A stretch of DNA of 64,000 bases, from positions 248,001 through 312,000 of the forward strand of contig JAEBUN010000009.1 of the NCBI GenBank assembly GCA_023014365.1, read 5' to 3'. Below are positions 47,532 through 60,020 of this stretch, in pieces. A program made the translations under genes and the position numbers. The first letter of the stretch is position 1. The number at the start of each line of letters is the position of its first letter. Below the pieces are notes generated by a model. It saw nothing but the letters and a program-made list of their open reading frames with translations. It was not told where the DNA came from and did not search any database. The stretch comes from Lepiota brunneoincarnata (lineage: Eukaryota > Basidiomycota > Agaricomycetes > Agaricales > Agaricaceae).

Positions 47532-47991
47532 CTATTTCCCCATAGTTGTTACCTCCTGATCTGGCTCTGGATATGAATGATATAAGGGGACATTTAGAAG
47601 AAAGGCTGATGCGGACTGACCAATGGCTCTGATCTGGTCACCACACAGCGAGCGGAAAGATTGGAGATAACCCGCAGGAACTGTTGCAGCAAATCCCTGT
47701 GTTGACAGAGCGTTTAGGGTAAACACAGGTTTTCGAGGCAGTTTCCGTGTTCACGACATACTTTCAATAGAGGAGTGAAATCGTTTCCTATGGTTCCTCC
47801 TGGAAGGGGTAATTAACCTCAGCTGGTCAAATCACAAGGTATCGTACCATTGTCTTCAATTTTCTTCTTAGCGTCCTCCAATTCCTCGTCTGTGACCGAA
47901 TCTTGGAAGGTGATTATGATTTCTGTGTATGAAGGAGCCGTGAGGATGTGGACAGCGTCTAAATCTGAAAGATCGTCTCACTCTCGGACAT
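47532..47991 (-). CDS. I9-family proteinase inhibitor, copy 2, with ultra-short intron or frameshift
   Basis: Second small I9 inhibitor, about 90 residues. Downstream exons read cleanly: ILTAPSYTEIIITFQDS, VTDEELEDAKKKIEDNG|G, TIGNDFTPLLK|GFAATVP, AGYLQSFRSLCGDQIRAI|E, PDQEVTTMGK. The start is the problem. After the TATA-like TTTATAAA (48079-48086) the first ATG is at 47991 (MSE), but its frame stops after ten codons. The inhibitor frame is regained only if 17 or 23 nt (47981 down to 47965 or 47959) are removed; these begin GTGAG and end CAG or TTTAG and give the right phase. So this is either a micro-intron or a frameshift. The predicted protein has about 15 more residues before the first strand than copy 1. 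No secretion signal. Confidence 0.6.
47959..47981 (-). other. Candidate 17/23-nt intron in I9 copy 2
   Basis: Minus-strand segment beginning GTGAG with two possible acceptors, CAG (ending 47965) and TTTAG (ending 47959). Removing either restores the same downstream frame because they differ by six bases. It is far below the about 45-65 nt of the other introns in the window. Confidence 0.35.
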
Positions 47992-48733
47992 GTTAGACAA
48001 ATTCAGGATGTGACTTCAAGTGTTGCGGAGTTGGTTGGGGCAGGAAGACCTTGTCAGGAATACTTGATCGGGGTCTCCTTTATAAATGACCACATCGACC
48101 AAATCGGTTATGGCTTCCATCATCATCTTATAGCTCGGGCATAGGCATGACGTGTGATGCATGGTGCCACCTGCGCAGCAGGATTTTATTTTCAAGCTCG
48201 GTCTTTTAGCGTCGCCGGATAAGTCAGCAGGAAAGTTTCGACCATTGGAAGTATTCCTGCTATTAGGAGGGGTTGTAGAGCATACTCACTTTTGGCGAGG
48301 GCACCTGTCGTGGGCCCAGCGCCAGACTCCAGTCACAGTGAGACTTGGAAAGCAGTGCAGCACTACGCATATACCCCGATGACGATATCATGATAATCAC
48401 GATTTTCCCAGTTGAGCGGCACGATTGAGAGGCTTATTGCCGAGCACTGTTTTTCGGCGGATAGTGGGTGTTGCGCTGAACGTCCGAGTGTTCAGGGTGC
48501 AGACGCGTGGTAGAATATACATAGTTGCCCGGAATAGGGGTCGTAGTCAGCTTCTACTTTGACTTGATTATCAATCTGATTTGACAGTATTCAGGGACAT
48601 ACTCGGATCCGCAGGTTGAAGTTGCGGGCGCCAAACTCATTGTTCACGACGTCAACCATTGTCGATTCGTCACCGACAGGAACTACATCGGCTGGAGCCT
48701 TCGTTCCCACATTGGATGCTATATAGGCTCACA
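47992..48733. other. Divergent promoter region
   Basis: Between the leftward I9 copy 2 and the rightward DNA glycosylase gene. TATA-like TTTATAAA at 48079-48086 serves the leftward gene. A plus-strand ORF at 48161-48382 shows no family features. Confidence 0.55.
48079..48086 (-). promoter_or_regulatory. TATA box of I9 copy 2
   Basis: TTTATAAA on the minus strand, about 90 bases before the first downstream ATG at 47991. No ATG occurs between the two, which supports 47991 as the first start codon of the transcript. Confidence 0.5.
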
Positions 48734-50499
48734 ATGCCTGCAACGCGAGCTTCAGCAAGAATAGTGGCCAGCACTACCCGGAGTCTTAATTTACCCGCGG
48801 CGAGCGATGCAGCAGTGGGCCTCCAAGCGAAGCGAAATGCCAAGAGGAACGCTACAGAAGAAACAGGCCCACAAATACAAACCAAGAAGCGAGTGCGCAG
48901 GGCCGCTGCTAGCACCACGATTGTTGAAGAATCAAGGGCAACCACAACAACAGCCGTCGACCAACCTAGTGAATCCACCGGTTTACCTGTTACATCGGAA
49001 GATACGGATTCGTTTGTCCCCGCTGTGCTGTCGTTCTCGTTGGATGAAGCAAAGAGACATCTCATCAGTGTCGACCGCCGTTTTGAGGACATTTTCAACA
49101 AAATGTCGTGCAAACCCTATGAAAACTTGGAACGCTTCCATCCTTTCCAGTTCGTTCAGCTCTGGACACCTTTTAACATGCTTGACGGTTGACTGAATAT
49201 CCAGAGCTCTCTCCACTTCCATCTTGTTTGTCTTTCGTGGAAGTAATGTACATGGAGCCCATTCACTGATCCTAAATGTAGAGGACAGCAGATATCCGCG
49301 CTCGCAGCCAAATCTATCATCCACAAATTCAAGCGTTTGTACGATCCATCTTTGCCTGAAAAACCGGGAGAGACACGGTTCGTCTAGCTCATTTCCACAG
49401 GGAGCCTGTCTGAATTCTGTGTTCACAGATACAACTCATTCCCAACGCCTGTGCAAGTAGCTGCGACCGATTTAGCAGTTTTGAAAACAGCTGGTCTAAG
49501 CACTCGCAAGGCAGAATACAGTGAGTCCTCGATGGATAATTTTGAGATCTGAACGGGATCTGAGCGACCATAGTCCAAGATTTAGCGAAGAGGTTTGCAG
49601 ATGGACGGCTATCAACCCACAAGATACTGTCAGCTAGTGATGATGAATTAGCTGAGATGCTTATCGCAGTTAGAGGAATAGGACGTGTAAGTCGAGATCC
49701 ACTCCAGTTCCATGTCTTGATCCGATGACGACAGGATCGCTGTTGCAGTGGACGGGTAAGTGGGCCATCTATTTGAACAAAGAGGGCTCGTCATTGACAC
49801 CGGACATTGCAGTTGATATGTTCGCCATCTTTTCCTTGAGACGGCCGGATATCTTGCCAGTGGGTGAGAAGGATGGGCCCCCGGTTTTGTTCTGAACATC
49901 TGCTTACCCATTGGCCAGGGGATTTGGGTGTTCAACGGGGCGTTGCTCGTTGGTTTTTGGCATTACACTCGTCATCCGACCCGTGCAGTATCTCTCCGGA
50001 GAAGATCGACCGACAGCTTCTCAAGTCCGAAACGGACGAGCGGCGATTAAAAGGTGACGAGAGTGACGCGGATGAAGATGACTTGCCTGTTATGGGAGAG
50101 CAGGTTAGCCCGGATGACCCTGGTCCAAGTCTCGCTGTGGAACAGGAGGTGGATGGGCTACCGACGGCGTTTACTCCATCCATCAACAAAACTTTGAGAG
50201 AAGTTGGAAGCACACGCGTCCAGCCTCTCCCAGAGACGCTGAATATCTCTGAGTTGAGAAGCAGGTTGAGTGGGAAGAAGAAAATCAAGTGAGTAGCGGG
50301 TTACTGAAACAGTCGCTACGGGCTAAACTATTTATATGTAGGGGAGCTTTATTGACCCCACAAGAGATGGAGACCCTTACTAGCGACTGGAAACCGTATA
50401 GGAGTATTGGTGGGTACATGCCGAGTGTAGGTTGTCCCGTTGCTAACGTAGGATGCAGGTGTCTACTACATGTGGTCCCTTGCTGCGAGTAATATATGA
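48734..50499 (+). CDS. DNA-3-methyladenine glycosylase II (AlkA/Mag1)
   Basis: Base-excision repair glycosylase of the HhH-GPD superfamily that removes alkylated purines. It starts MPATRASARIVASTTR with a disordered basic N-terminus that could target nucleus or mitochondrion. The fold is recovered by splicing two short introns: HPFQ|ALSTSIL|GQQISALAAKSIIHKFKRLY. Then NSFPTPVQV, STRKAEYIQDLAKRFADGRL, and the helix-hairpin-helix with catalytic loop, EMLIAVRGIGR|WTVDMFAIFSL, RRPDILPVGDLGVQRGV, where the Asp of GDLGVQ is the expected catalytic residue. An acidic insert of about 100 residues follows (KGDESDADEDDLP), then PLPETLNISELRSRLSGKKK and the end SDWKPYRSIG|VYYMWSLAASNI. About 440 residues; the acidic insert makes it longer than yeast Mag1. 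Confidence 0.9.
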
Positions 50500-50835
50500 G
50501 ATGATTTATGTGATAGATCGCGGAACGGAGCTCCAATGGCAGAAAAAGGTGAGTGATCGGGATGTGATCGGAAGTGAGTACAATCAGTAGCCATAAATGG
50601 CAGTGGTATGTTATTCTTCTAGTATATTATTTCGATCATGGTGGTTCAAACTTTTGCTGTCTCCCCTTTTGTTTTCGCCGCATAGGCCCTTCTCTTCGCC
50701 TCTTCCGCGCCTCGATGACTCTCAGCAGGTCCAATTAATACCCCCCTCCCCGTTTGCACAGCCATAGATACCCCTTCCTCCTGTCGCACGACGGCCGTGG
50801 ATCTTGACTATCACGGCCTTACCCCTCTGTCCGCC
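50500..50835. other. Intergenic region
   Basis: 3' flank of the glycosylase gene and promoter/leader of the kinase gene; pyrimidine-rich near 50680-50790. No further gene seen. Confidence 0.6.
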
Positions 50836-52537
50836 ATGTCGACCACGGACGTCCGTCAATGTCCATTGCTGCAGCCCACTCCCAAGCCGCAAGAGTCAAA
50901 CCCGCCAAGTCCCCTCTTCACCTCCAATCACTCCTTGATAGATAGCGGCGCTATCAGAATTCCCCTTCTCGATCAGCTACCTGATTTCCCCAACACCACC
51001 CCCAATCACGGCCACCCCATGACCCCCCCTCTCCAGTTGGAACCTCTCCCAAGCATCCGCTACGCCTCTGTCGGGGCTTCAGAATTATCTCAATTATTTA
51101 GAACCACCTCCATTGGGCAGGATGGCAATTCTCCGGACATCCATTCGTACCTCCCCATGCCGTCTTGTGGACAAGACACACGGCTCGAATCCCCCGCTAT
51201 TGCCTCGCGCCCGATTCATCTTCGTCACCTCTCCAACGATCGCCTATTTTCCCACGAGATTATTCCCTTCTTCTCTCTCGCCCCGCCGCCTCCTCCCGGG
51301 CGTTCCTATAATTCGGAGGCCCATCTGCACTGTCCAAAATTTCCCCGCGGCCACCAACTTAACACACGCTTCGTTGAGTCATATCAGCTCGAGGATGAGC
51401 TTGGATCTGGGGGATATGGATTTGTGATGACCGCTCGGCACCGTCTGGAAGGCTACGAAGTCGCTGTTAAATTTATCGTAAAGGAAAGAGTTCCCGATCA
51501 TGCATGGATGGAAGACGAACTACTTGGGCGCTTGCCAAACGAGGTGGTCATACTAAATTCAGTCAGCCATGATAAAATCATCAAGTTCCTGGATCTTTTC
51601 GAAGATAGCCTGTACTTCTACCTCGTGCGTTCGTTGTTCTATTTCGCCACGGTTAGGGCTAAAATTCTTGAGGGGGTTAGGTACAAGAATTGCATGGCAC
51701 ACCATGGCAAAAGTCTGAGGAAAATACCTGGCAAAGTGGCGCTTCTATTGCTTCTACCCCATCCTTGTCGCCCTCTGCATCTGAGAGGTCACTTGATCCT
51801 TCTGAGCCCGCGACACCTCCACCTCTACCGGTCCTCCTTGGTACTACCGCGCAAGCAACCTCCCCTAACCTCAGATACCCCCATCCATCGTACCTGAGGT
51901 GCTCTGCTACATTTAATTTCAATAGACCGGAATTCTCCCGACGGTCCTCCCACGATTTATTCGAGTGTATCGAGCAATCCAAAGACAAACGGTTACCGGA
52001 AGCACAGGCTCGCTATGTTTTTGCTCAGGTCGTTGATGTCGTGGATTACCTGGACAATCGGGGTGTAGCACATCGAGATATCAAAGATGAGAACCTCGTT
52101 ATTGACCAGAATATGACGGTGTGTATTATTTACTCCGGCTCCCCCTTCTTCATCTAACGTACTTGTAGGTGAAGCTTATCGATTTTGGAAGCGCAACCGC
52201 TGTAGATCCGAGGCAACCTCGACCGTATTATAGCCAGTTTTACGGTACAGCAGCGTATGCCTCGTCGGAGATACTGTTGAAGAAGAGATATCAGGCGGCG
52301 CCGGCCGAGATCTGGACCTTGGGCGTGCTCCTCTCCTATCTATTAACAGGAACGTCTCCATTCCCTTCGGTGAGGGATGCTGTGGACGGAAAGGTCGTAC
52401 TTTCTGAGATCTCTGGCATGGAGTTATCTGATGAAGCGGTGGACCTAATGCGTCGATGTCTGGACCCGAATCCGGAGACGAGGATGAAAATTCAACAAGT
52501 CAAAGTGCATCCTTGGCTGACTAGTCGCAATCTTTAG
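50836..52537 (+). CDS. PAS-kinase-like serine/threonine kinase without visible PAS domain
   Basis: Protein kinase of the CAMK group, most like the PAS kinase (PASK/Psk) catalytic domain. The ATG at 50836 gives MSTTDVRQCPLLQPTPKP; the first about 190 residues are Pro/Ser-rich with no PAS fold that I can see. Kinase motifs in order are ELGSGGYGFVMTARHRLEG, EVAVKFIVKERVPDHAWMED, KIIKFLDLFEDSLYFYL|VQELHG, GVAHRDIKDENLVID, VKLIDFGSATAV, FYGTAAYASSEILL, then AEIWTLGVLLSYLLTGTSPF and HPWLTSRNL at the end. Between QELHGTPW and DLFECIEQSKD lies an insert of about 75 Ser/Pro-rich residues (roughly 51710-51950). In the family these two segments are close together in the hinge. Two introns are recognised (GTGCGT...GGTTAG and GTGTGT...TTGTAG). 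Substrates unknown. Confidence 0.85.
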
Positions 52538-52866
52538 TTCTTCGCTGGTCGGGTTTTCCTCTCATCTATTGAGTGGCTTCGATTTGAATGGTTGGATCTA
52601 TTTTTCGGGCAGGCCACTTTTTCTTAGCAGTAGACAGTTTCTTTAAGACTTGACTCACTCCCAGTAGATTAGTTGGTAGTAGATATGTAGTAGTTTTGTA
52701 GCTTTAGTGACCTTGGTTTTTAGCATTTGAGAGCGACAATCAAACAGATATCATTGGACTGTGTATAGGCGCTTGTGACTCATCCACGTGACCCACCCGA
52801 TTCTGACCAGAGCCGGATGCCAGGAGCCAGTGTTACTCCAGACGACGGACTCACCTACACACCACC

Positions 52867-53956
<1,090 letters not shown>

Positions 53957-54283
53957 AGAGCCGTAGACAGCGTATCCACATAATATATGTTATAATGCGT
54001 GTGAGATTGAACGGCCAGGGTCCGATTAAGCGGCCGAAGGCCCGGGACAGCCGCGTGATTGAGAGGGTCACAGTAACAGCATCCAACCCATCCCCTTCCT
54101 CCCAATTTCCAGCCAGCCACTCTATCAAACGCTCTGGGTCCTGCTCGTTGTCGCCCACAGCGACCTCTGCCCCCCAAAGCCTGCCCATCGCCATTTTTAT
54201 CTCCGCAAGCATAGTACCTTCTTTGTGCCACTCCTTGACATTATTCGGCTCTTGATTTTCTTCCAACGAGTTGTCCTAAAACA
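53957..54283. other. Intergenic region
   Basis: 3' flank of the complex I gene and promoter of the large orphan. Frames on both strands here are taken as chance. Confidence 0.55.
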
Positions 54284-57200
54284 ATGGCAGCCGCCCTTCA
54301 CGCTCCTCGCAACGACCTCACACCCAATGTCCGCGCAAACCTCTACCCGCAACCACTTATGACGGAGCTCGACCTCAGAGACAACAGATACCCAACCGTT
54401 TCCTCGTCCCACTCGCGACGCAACCCACGCCAGAGCGTAATGCTCCTTGACCAGCCAGATCAAGCAACACGGGATAGCTTCATTGACAACGCAACGGCTT
54501 CGTATAGGCGAAGCTCGGACAATCCTCCCGCGAGATCACTGTTAGAACGGCAGCTGTCGTCGTCCTCCCAAGACCGATTGTCGGGCAGGAATCCTCCCAG
54601 TACGCTCTCTGCCCCATCTCCATCACCTGAACCACCTCGAGGCAGTCTATCGTACGCATTACCGCCTGACGCTGCTCGTCGTGTAGTGGAGAGATACAGC
54701 CTTGGTGAAACTGGCGAGGTCCAGCCGCCTGCGGGCTCTGCGGAAACGCGACAGACTGCAGTCGATTCCAATAACCAAGCATCCCGTAGCAGGTCCGGCA
54801 CTCCCCAGCCCACTCGCCGTCCTAGCAATTCCCAAGATCGTCCCCCATCTCTACTTCCCTCTAGCCCTCGTCACCCCTCACTACCCGCAGCCGGTATTGG
54901 CTCAAGCTCACCTTCCGGAACCAGCAGCGGACAGTTTCCACCCATCATGCCACTTTCCGCATCCCCAAATTATACCCCACCTGTCGCCCCTCGAAACCGC
55001 GCATATCCACAACAGCCGACTTACATTACACCAACCAATTCGATGAGTCCTGTAAATCCCGTGTACTCTCTTCAGCCACCCCCACCTCCACCGCCGGAGG
55101 AGGTCTGTGTTGAGTGTACCATGCGTGACCAAGAGATGGCGGATGTTGATGTCACATCCCCTGGCGTTTGGGAACGGGCTAGTGACGCTGCTTTCGAGGA
55201 GTTGAAACGAAGAGAGCTTGAAGACGATGCCGATGGCATCGTTAATAATGATTCCAAACGTCCTCGCATCCGAGGCGGCCTCCTCACCGAACAAAATCTC
55301 AGACTCTGGTTGAGTATCGTACGTAATAACTTCATTTTCTTTTCATAGAACACCTATTCATATACTTGGTGTAGAATCCGAAGGAACCGGCCGCCCGCCA
55401 ACAAACAGTAAATAAATATGTCAAAGCGCAGAGAGCCCTACTCAAGGAAGAAGCTCACGCCCGTGCTCAAGCGTTGCGAGAAGCCAAGCAACTGGACAGT
55501 ATAGTTCGCGACACTTTCACCCAGTGGCGGAACTCAGTACACGATCTGAGCAGTCATGTCTCTGTCACTGATGCCGATGGAGGTGTTCGCATTAAGCCAC
55601 CGCAATCTCCCAGTGGCAATCAAGCCCATCACCGCTCTCACTCTCGGGAAATCACATTACTCGAGAACGGTCTTATCAAAGAGCATGTGGACGTCCGTAA
55701 AGAAGAACAACGACGGCGCAAGGAAGAACGAGCCAGGAAATCTTCTAGAAGCTCAGCTGTAGAGGTCACATCCATCATATCCGCGAACAGCAATGGTCGA
55801 CACACAGACAATGGTGCCAGCCTGAAGCCGTATTCGCGCTATTCGCAATCCAGTTCAGTTCGACCTATCAGTATCCTTACTGCACCTCACGAACGTCCGG
55901 AACTCCCTCGGGCTTACTCGCAGGCATCGCTCTCCGATGTGCATAGTCTTAATTCCGGTTCACCTAGGCGGCGGTTCTTTGGTTTCCGTAATCTCAGTGC
56001 TGGGTGGAGGAGCCAGGATAGTCTTGCCCCTTCCGCCATGACTGGGGGAAGCATGATCGATATGCAGTAAATACCACTCTTATTCTTGCTAACACTCGCT
56101 GTATTCACTCACCTCTTAACAGTGTCGCACTTCAACGTGAATCAAATAGAGCAACGCGTTACTTCTCTGGCTCTCCGGTTGACCTCAACTCTCCTCGACG
56201 GAGCCAAATTTGGCCACCAGCAGAACCTGAGCTCTTTGATACATCAACATCGACAGCCAAGGGCAAGAATGAGGCTGGTAAGAAGAAGAAAGGACTTGCC
56301 AAAATTTGGCAAATCATGACTGGTCACAAGAATGATAACTCCAATGCGGTGGATTCGGGCGACCATCAGAGTCGTGAAAAAGTCGACGATGATCTACCTC
56401 TACGTCCACCGCCATCACTCCTCTACTTGGTTGATGGAGGACCACCAGAACTGGCAGCGGCAGGGGGTCGACAACATTCCACACCTTCGCTCTCTTCAAC
56501 ACCACCTAAATTTGGACTGATATCACCCGGTATGTCACCGCCTACGGCCCCCTCTAGTGCTTTGCCTTCGCCCGTCTCATCACGTCCCCCGGGTCCTGGT
56601 GCAGATGCTATCGAAATTCGCAATGCACCCGGTGGCAGGTTCGATGAAACAGAGGAATCCCGCCAAGAGAATGACAGTCTTCCCCGTAAAACAGAAGCCA
56701 CCAAAACCATCCATCCTGTAACTTCTGTCCCTGACATGCGACAGCAAAACGGCGCCCGATCACCATCTCCCCTCCCCCCTCTCCCTTCCCCTGGTTTCAG
56801 TCAGCTCTTGCCTACTAGCCTAGGCTCACGAGAGAAATCACTTCCGCCTATCCCACCTGGCGAAGAACCAGTAACACCTGCGCGAGGGCCAGATCGGCCC
56901 AGAACTGTGTACACCTATGACCCTCGCCCCCTTCCCCCCGGCACTAGCCCTGCTCATGACTTCCTCCCTCCTAATGCACAGTTCCGCTCCGGCGATTTGC
57001 GACGTCAATCGTTTGGCGGCATGTCGTCAAGGCCCAACCTGCCATCTCAGACCATGCCCAACAATGGCGCATATGACCCACACAGATCTGTTAGTCCCCG
57101 CTACGACGAATTCGGTTCTTCAAGGATGTCACTTGGTCGCCTCAATAACGCTCTGGAATTACCCGCCATGCGCAATTCACCGGCTCCGCCATCCAAGGAC

Positions 57201-57509
57201 ACCAAGCGAAAGAGCAAGTTTGGCCTGAGCTCCTTTTTGAGCAAGAAACACCACAAGTCTCAGGATCACCAACATGAGAAATCGGCCTATTTATTCCCCA
57301 CGAGCTCGGATGGCTTGGAGGAGTGGAACGTTAATTACATGACGTCAAATCCGAGGTACAGTGAGGTCAGTATGGGATCGGCCGGACGATTTGATCCACG
57401 TATATCTGTGACTTCAAGGAAGGCTCTTGAAGAGCTAGTGTCACAGGATCCAGAGTTCGTTGCATATCGATACCCTTCCAGTGACCAGCGCCTGGATTTC
57501 TTCCGATAG
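54284..57509 (+). CDS. Large low-complexity protein, function unknown
   Basis: A protein of about 1,040 residues in three exons; introns fall after LRLWLSI (GTACGT...GTAG) and after SMIDM (GTAAAT...AACAG). It begins MAAALHAPRNDLTPNVRANL. Most of it is Ser/Pro-rich and predicted disordered. One stretch looks conserved and structured: EVCVECTMRDQEMADVDVTS followed by GVWERASDAAFEELKRRELE, then NLRLWLSI|NPKEPAARQQTVNKY and a helical, charged run (AQRALLKEEAHARAQALREA). Basic patches occur at KEEQRRRKEERARKSSR and, near the end, DTKRKSKFGLSSFLSKKHHK. A Cys pair (CVEC) is present but no full zinc finger. No signal peptide or membrane span. Possibly a cortical or signalling scaffold, which is only a guess from composition. 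Confidence 0.7.
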
Positions 57510-57945
57510 CTTAATTATTTCCCTTTATCCCCTCCCATCTTCGCTTATTATTGGCTATCCTCTTCCTTTCCTGCCGCCTGAATTTCCAGTTTGATCTACC
57601 TCTTTTGGGATTTTGCATGCCTCGATCACTTCGTTTCCTTTCATGACCTTGCTAATTGTTTCATTTCTCATCTTTCCCGAACCCCAGAGCATACCATGTT
57701 CCATAGCCTGGTCTTCGTATCTGAATATTATATGTGACAATGAGGACCAACTCCTTAACTGTCACGCATTCAGGTACTCCCATCTCCCAGTCAAATCGCC
57801 ACTACAGTAATTCTCTCTACCTGTTCCGATGCTCTTGGTGTCTCGATGAATTGTTCTATCGGTTGTGTCCCATCTGAATACCATCTAAAGTACACTCGCA
57901 AACTCTAATCCTACCTGCACCAACTCAGTGTCCTGATATATATAG
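57510..57945. other. Intergenic region between convergent genes
   Basis: Contains the 3' UTRs of the rightward orphan and the leftward P450. No gene or structured terminator seen. Confidence 0.6.
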
Positions 57946-60020
57946 TCAGTCGAGGTCGGAGGATGTTTGTGGCTTCAGTATGATCTTGGCCTTGGGGTCC
58001 GGAATGATTGCTCCATCAAAGAGCATGTTTTTTGGCCGCGTGTGTGGTCCTTGAGGCAGCGAGATGTCAAAGTTAAGGAGAATATGTGCGAGCATGATCT
58101 TGAGTTCCATCTGTTACTTCATTAGACTATGCCCAAGGAAGCAGATCGGTTACTCTACCGCAGCGAAGAAACGACCGGCACAGGCGTGTCTTCCTGTCAT
58201 TTCGATACCATCTCAGTACCACCTAGGGCTATCCTGCAACCACTTACCGGCTCCGAACGGGAGGTACTAAGGAGAATGATTCAGTCCTAGGTACACCGGA
58301 CGGCGAGGAGTGAACTGGACGACTCACGTGGCCATCGACTGTGGAGAATCCGTACCTTGAGTCCAAGCCCTCCACTTCCCGTAGTTTACTGAAGCGAAAT
58401 AGATCGCAACGCTCCGGGTCCGGATAAACGTCGGGATCGTAATGCATTGCCTTCATATCAATGGCAACTTTATATCCTGGTGGCACGACGAGCCCGCCCC
58501 CCAAGTCGAAATGCACCATAGTGTAACGTGGCAGAGCGACTGACTCGAGGCTTAGTCTACTTTCACCTGCTGGTGCCAAGGGCGAAAGGCGAGAAAACAC
58601 TGACAGTACATCAGACCGTAAACCCGGCCCACCTCTCTCAGGGCGCTGTCGATTTTTTTGAACTTGAGCAATGCCCCTTTAGTCCAACCCCCTTCAGACT
58701 CCAGAGCCTCTCTGACTTCTTGTCTGATGCTGTCAACATCCTCAGGACCAAGGAGCGCAATCTCAAATAGAGTCTGTGTGATAAAAATAGAACTTTACAG
58801 GGGCGAGTGAGCCAAAAACTTTGTCGAAGGCCCCGAGCAACTCACGAGGTGTGAATGCTACCAAAGTTGATGTTGAGTAGTCTTATCGCTAATCCCAACA
58901 GTGTTTCCTGGGGCGGTGCGTTTTTGATCAAATATTCCGCCACTAGAGTCTAAAACAAATCGGATCAGAGACTTTGGAAAGACACGAGCAATGATCAGCC
59001 TCACTGTTGCTTCACTAAGTGACTCCTGTTTATCGATATGATCTCGCAAATATGGCAGCATATACCGTAGAGCTTCTTTCTTTCCACCTAAAATACTTGA
59101 GAGTACGAAGTACGTCACCCTATAGTAGATCGCGATTAGCGTACATGACAAAGAGACGACTCAGTCGTGCGCGGACACCCACGGGCGCAGTGGTCGTGGC
59201 GTCCACGCAATGAATGGAGCCATCATTGGCGTGGTCTCTGAAAATCGCACTACTGCACGAAGAAAATCCTTGTTGCGACATAGCCCCAGCCCAAAGATGA
59301 CTCTGTTGCTAATTCTGGCTATAAGTTGTGTCATAGTATTGAAGACTGGGATTTCAATCAGTCCATCTGTGGATTACAAAAGCACATTGGATGGAATTTT
59401 CAGGTTCTAGTCGATGTGTTACTTGCCGTCTGTCTTGAAAGGCCCGAAGACTTCCTCCATTGCCAGAGTAGACTCTTCTAATAGTTCCGGGATATACGAG
59501 GGCAAAGCTCTGTTCACGTCTGTCCGCAAGACTGACGCTTGATACGGGTTTTCTAGTTGGTGCGCATCCATAGTGTACGGAAGTTGAAGGTCTTCATTAA
59601 CAGTCATCGGTTCGTTCAGCTGTAGAGTGATTGTCAGCATCCTGGCTATTTCGAGTTGGGGAAATATAGTCTACCACTTCATCGACGCTTGATCGCACTT
59701 TGTCCAAGAACTCGGGCCCCAACAAAAAGACCGGTCCCGACTACCAATGTCACGGATGTTGGCATCTACGAACGCAGGGAAAACTCACTCACCAACGTAG
59801 GCACAGAAAATGGCTGGTTGGGAAACTCGGCCTTGCCTTCGAGTATCACAGCCTCCGCATCTAGGGTATACCGCGCTGCAGTGTATATATAACCAAAAAC
59901 ACCAGGTGCTCCGACACGTGGAATTAGGCCCGAGTAATTGACATGTCTGCGGATTCGAGTGTAGATAATACCAAGCAGAAGGAGGAGAACAGCGGAAATC
60001 TGAACGATCCAAGTAAACAT
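57946..60020 (-). CDS. Cytochrome P450 monooxygenase
   Basis: Membrane-anchored heme monooxygenase of about 520 residues. The ATG at 60020 gives MFTWIVQISAVLLLLLGIIY, an ER anchor helix, then RVGAPGVFGYIYTAARY. Family segments by order: GPVFLLGPEFLDKVRSS, NVNEDLQ-like VNEDLQLPYTM, TQLIARISNRVIFGLGLCRN, RRLLNINFGSIHT (I-helix side), LREVGRVY with the ExxR motif (E-V-G-R), VVPPGYKVAIDMKAMHYDP, VYPDPERCDLFRF, and the heme loop YLPFGAG|RHACAGRFFAA with the cysteine ligand. The ExxR region is regained only by splicing from TAC G|GTCTGATG to CACCAG. The end is AKIILKPQTSSDLD. The sequence style fits basidiomycete P450 families such as those near ent-kaurene-oxidase-like enzymes. Substrate unknown; no cluster partner nearby. 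Confidence 0.9.

Noticed and set aside
48161..48382. A 73-codon plus-strand ORF in the I9/glycosylase promoter
   Set aside because: It does not begin a spliceable model and has no recognisable features; probably chance.
57946..60020. P450 considered as a marker of a secondary-metabolite cluster
   Set aside because: Its neighbours are Mnd1, a disordered orphan and a distant zinc-cluster gene; no terpene cyclase, polyketide synthase, NRPS or transporter is adjacent.
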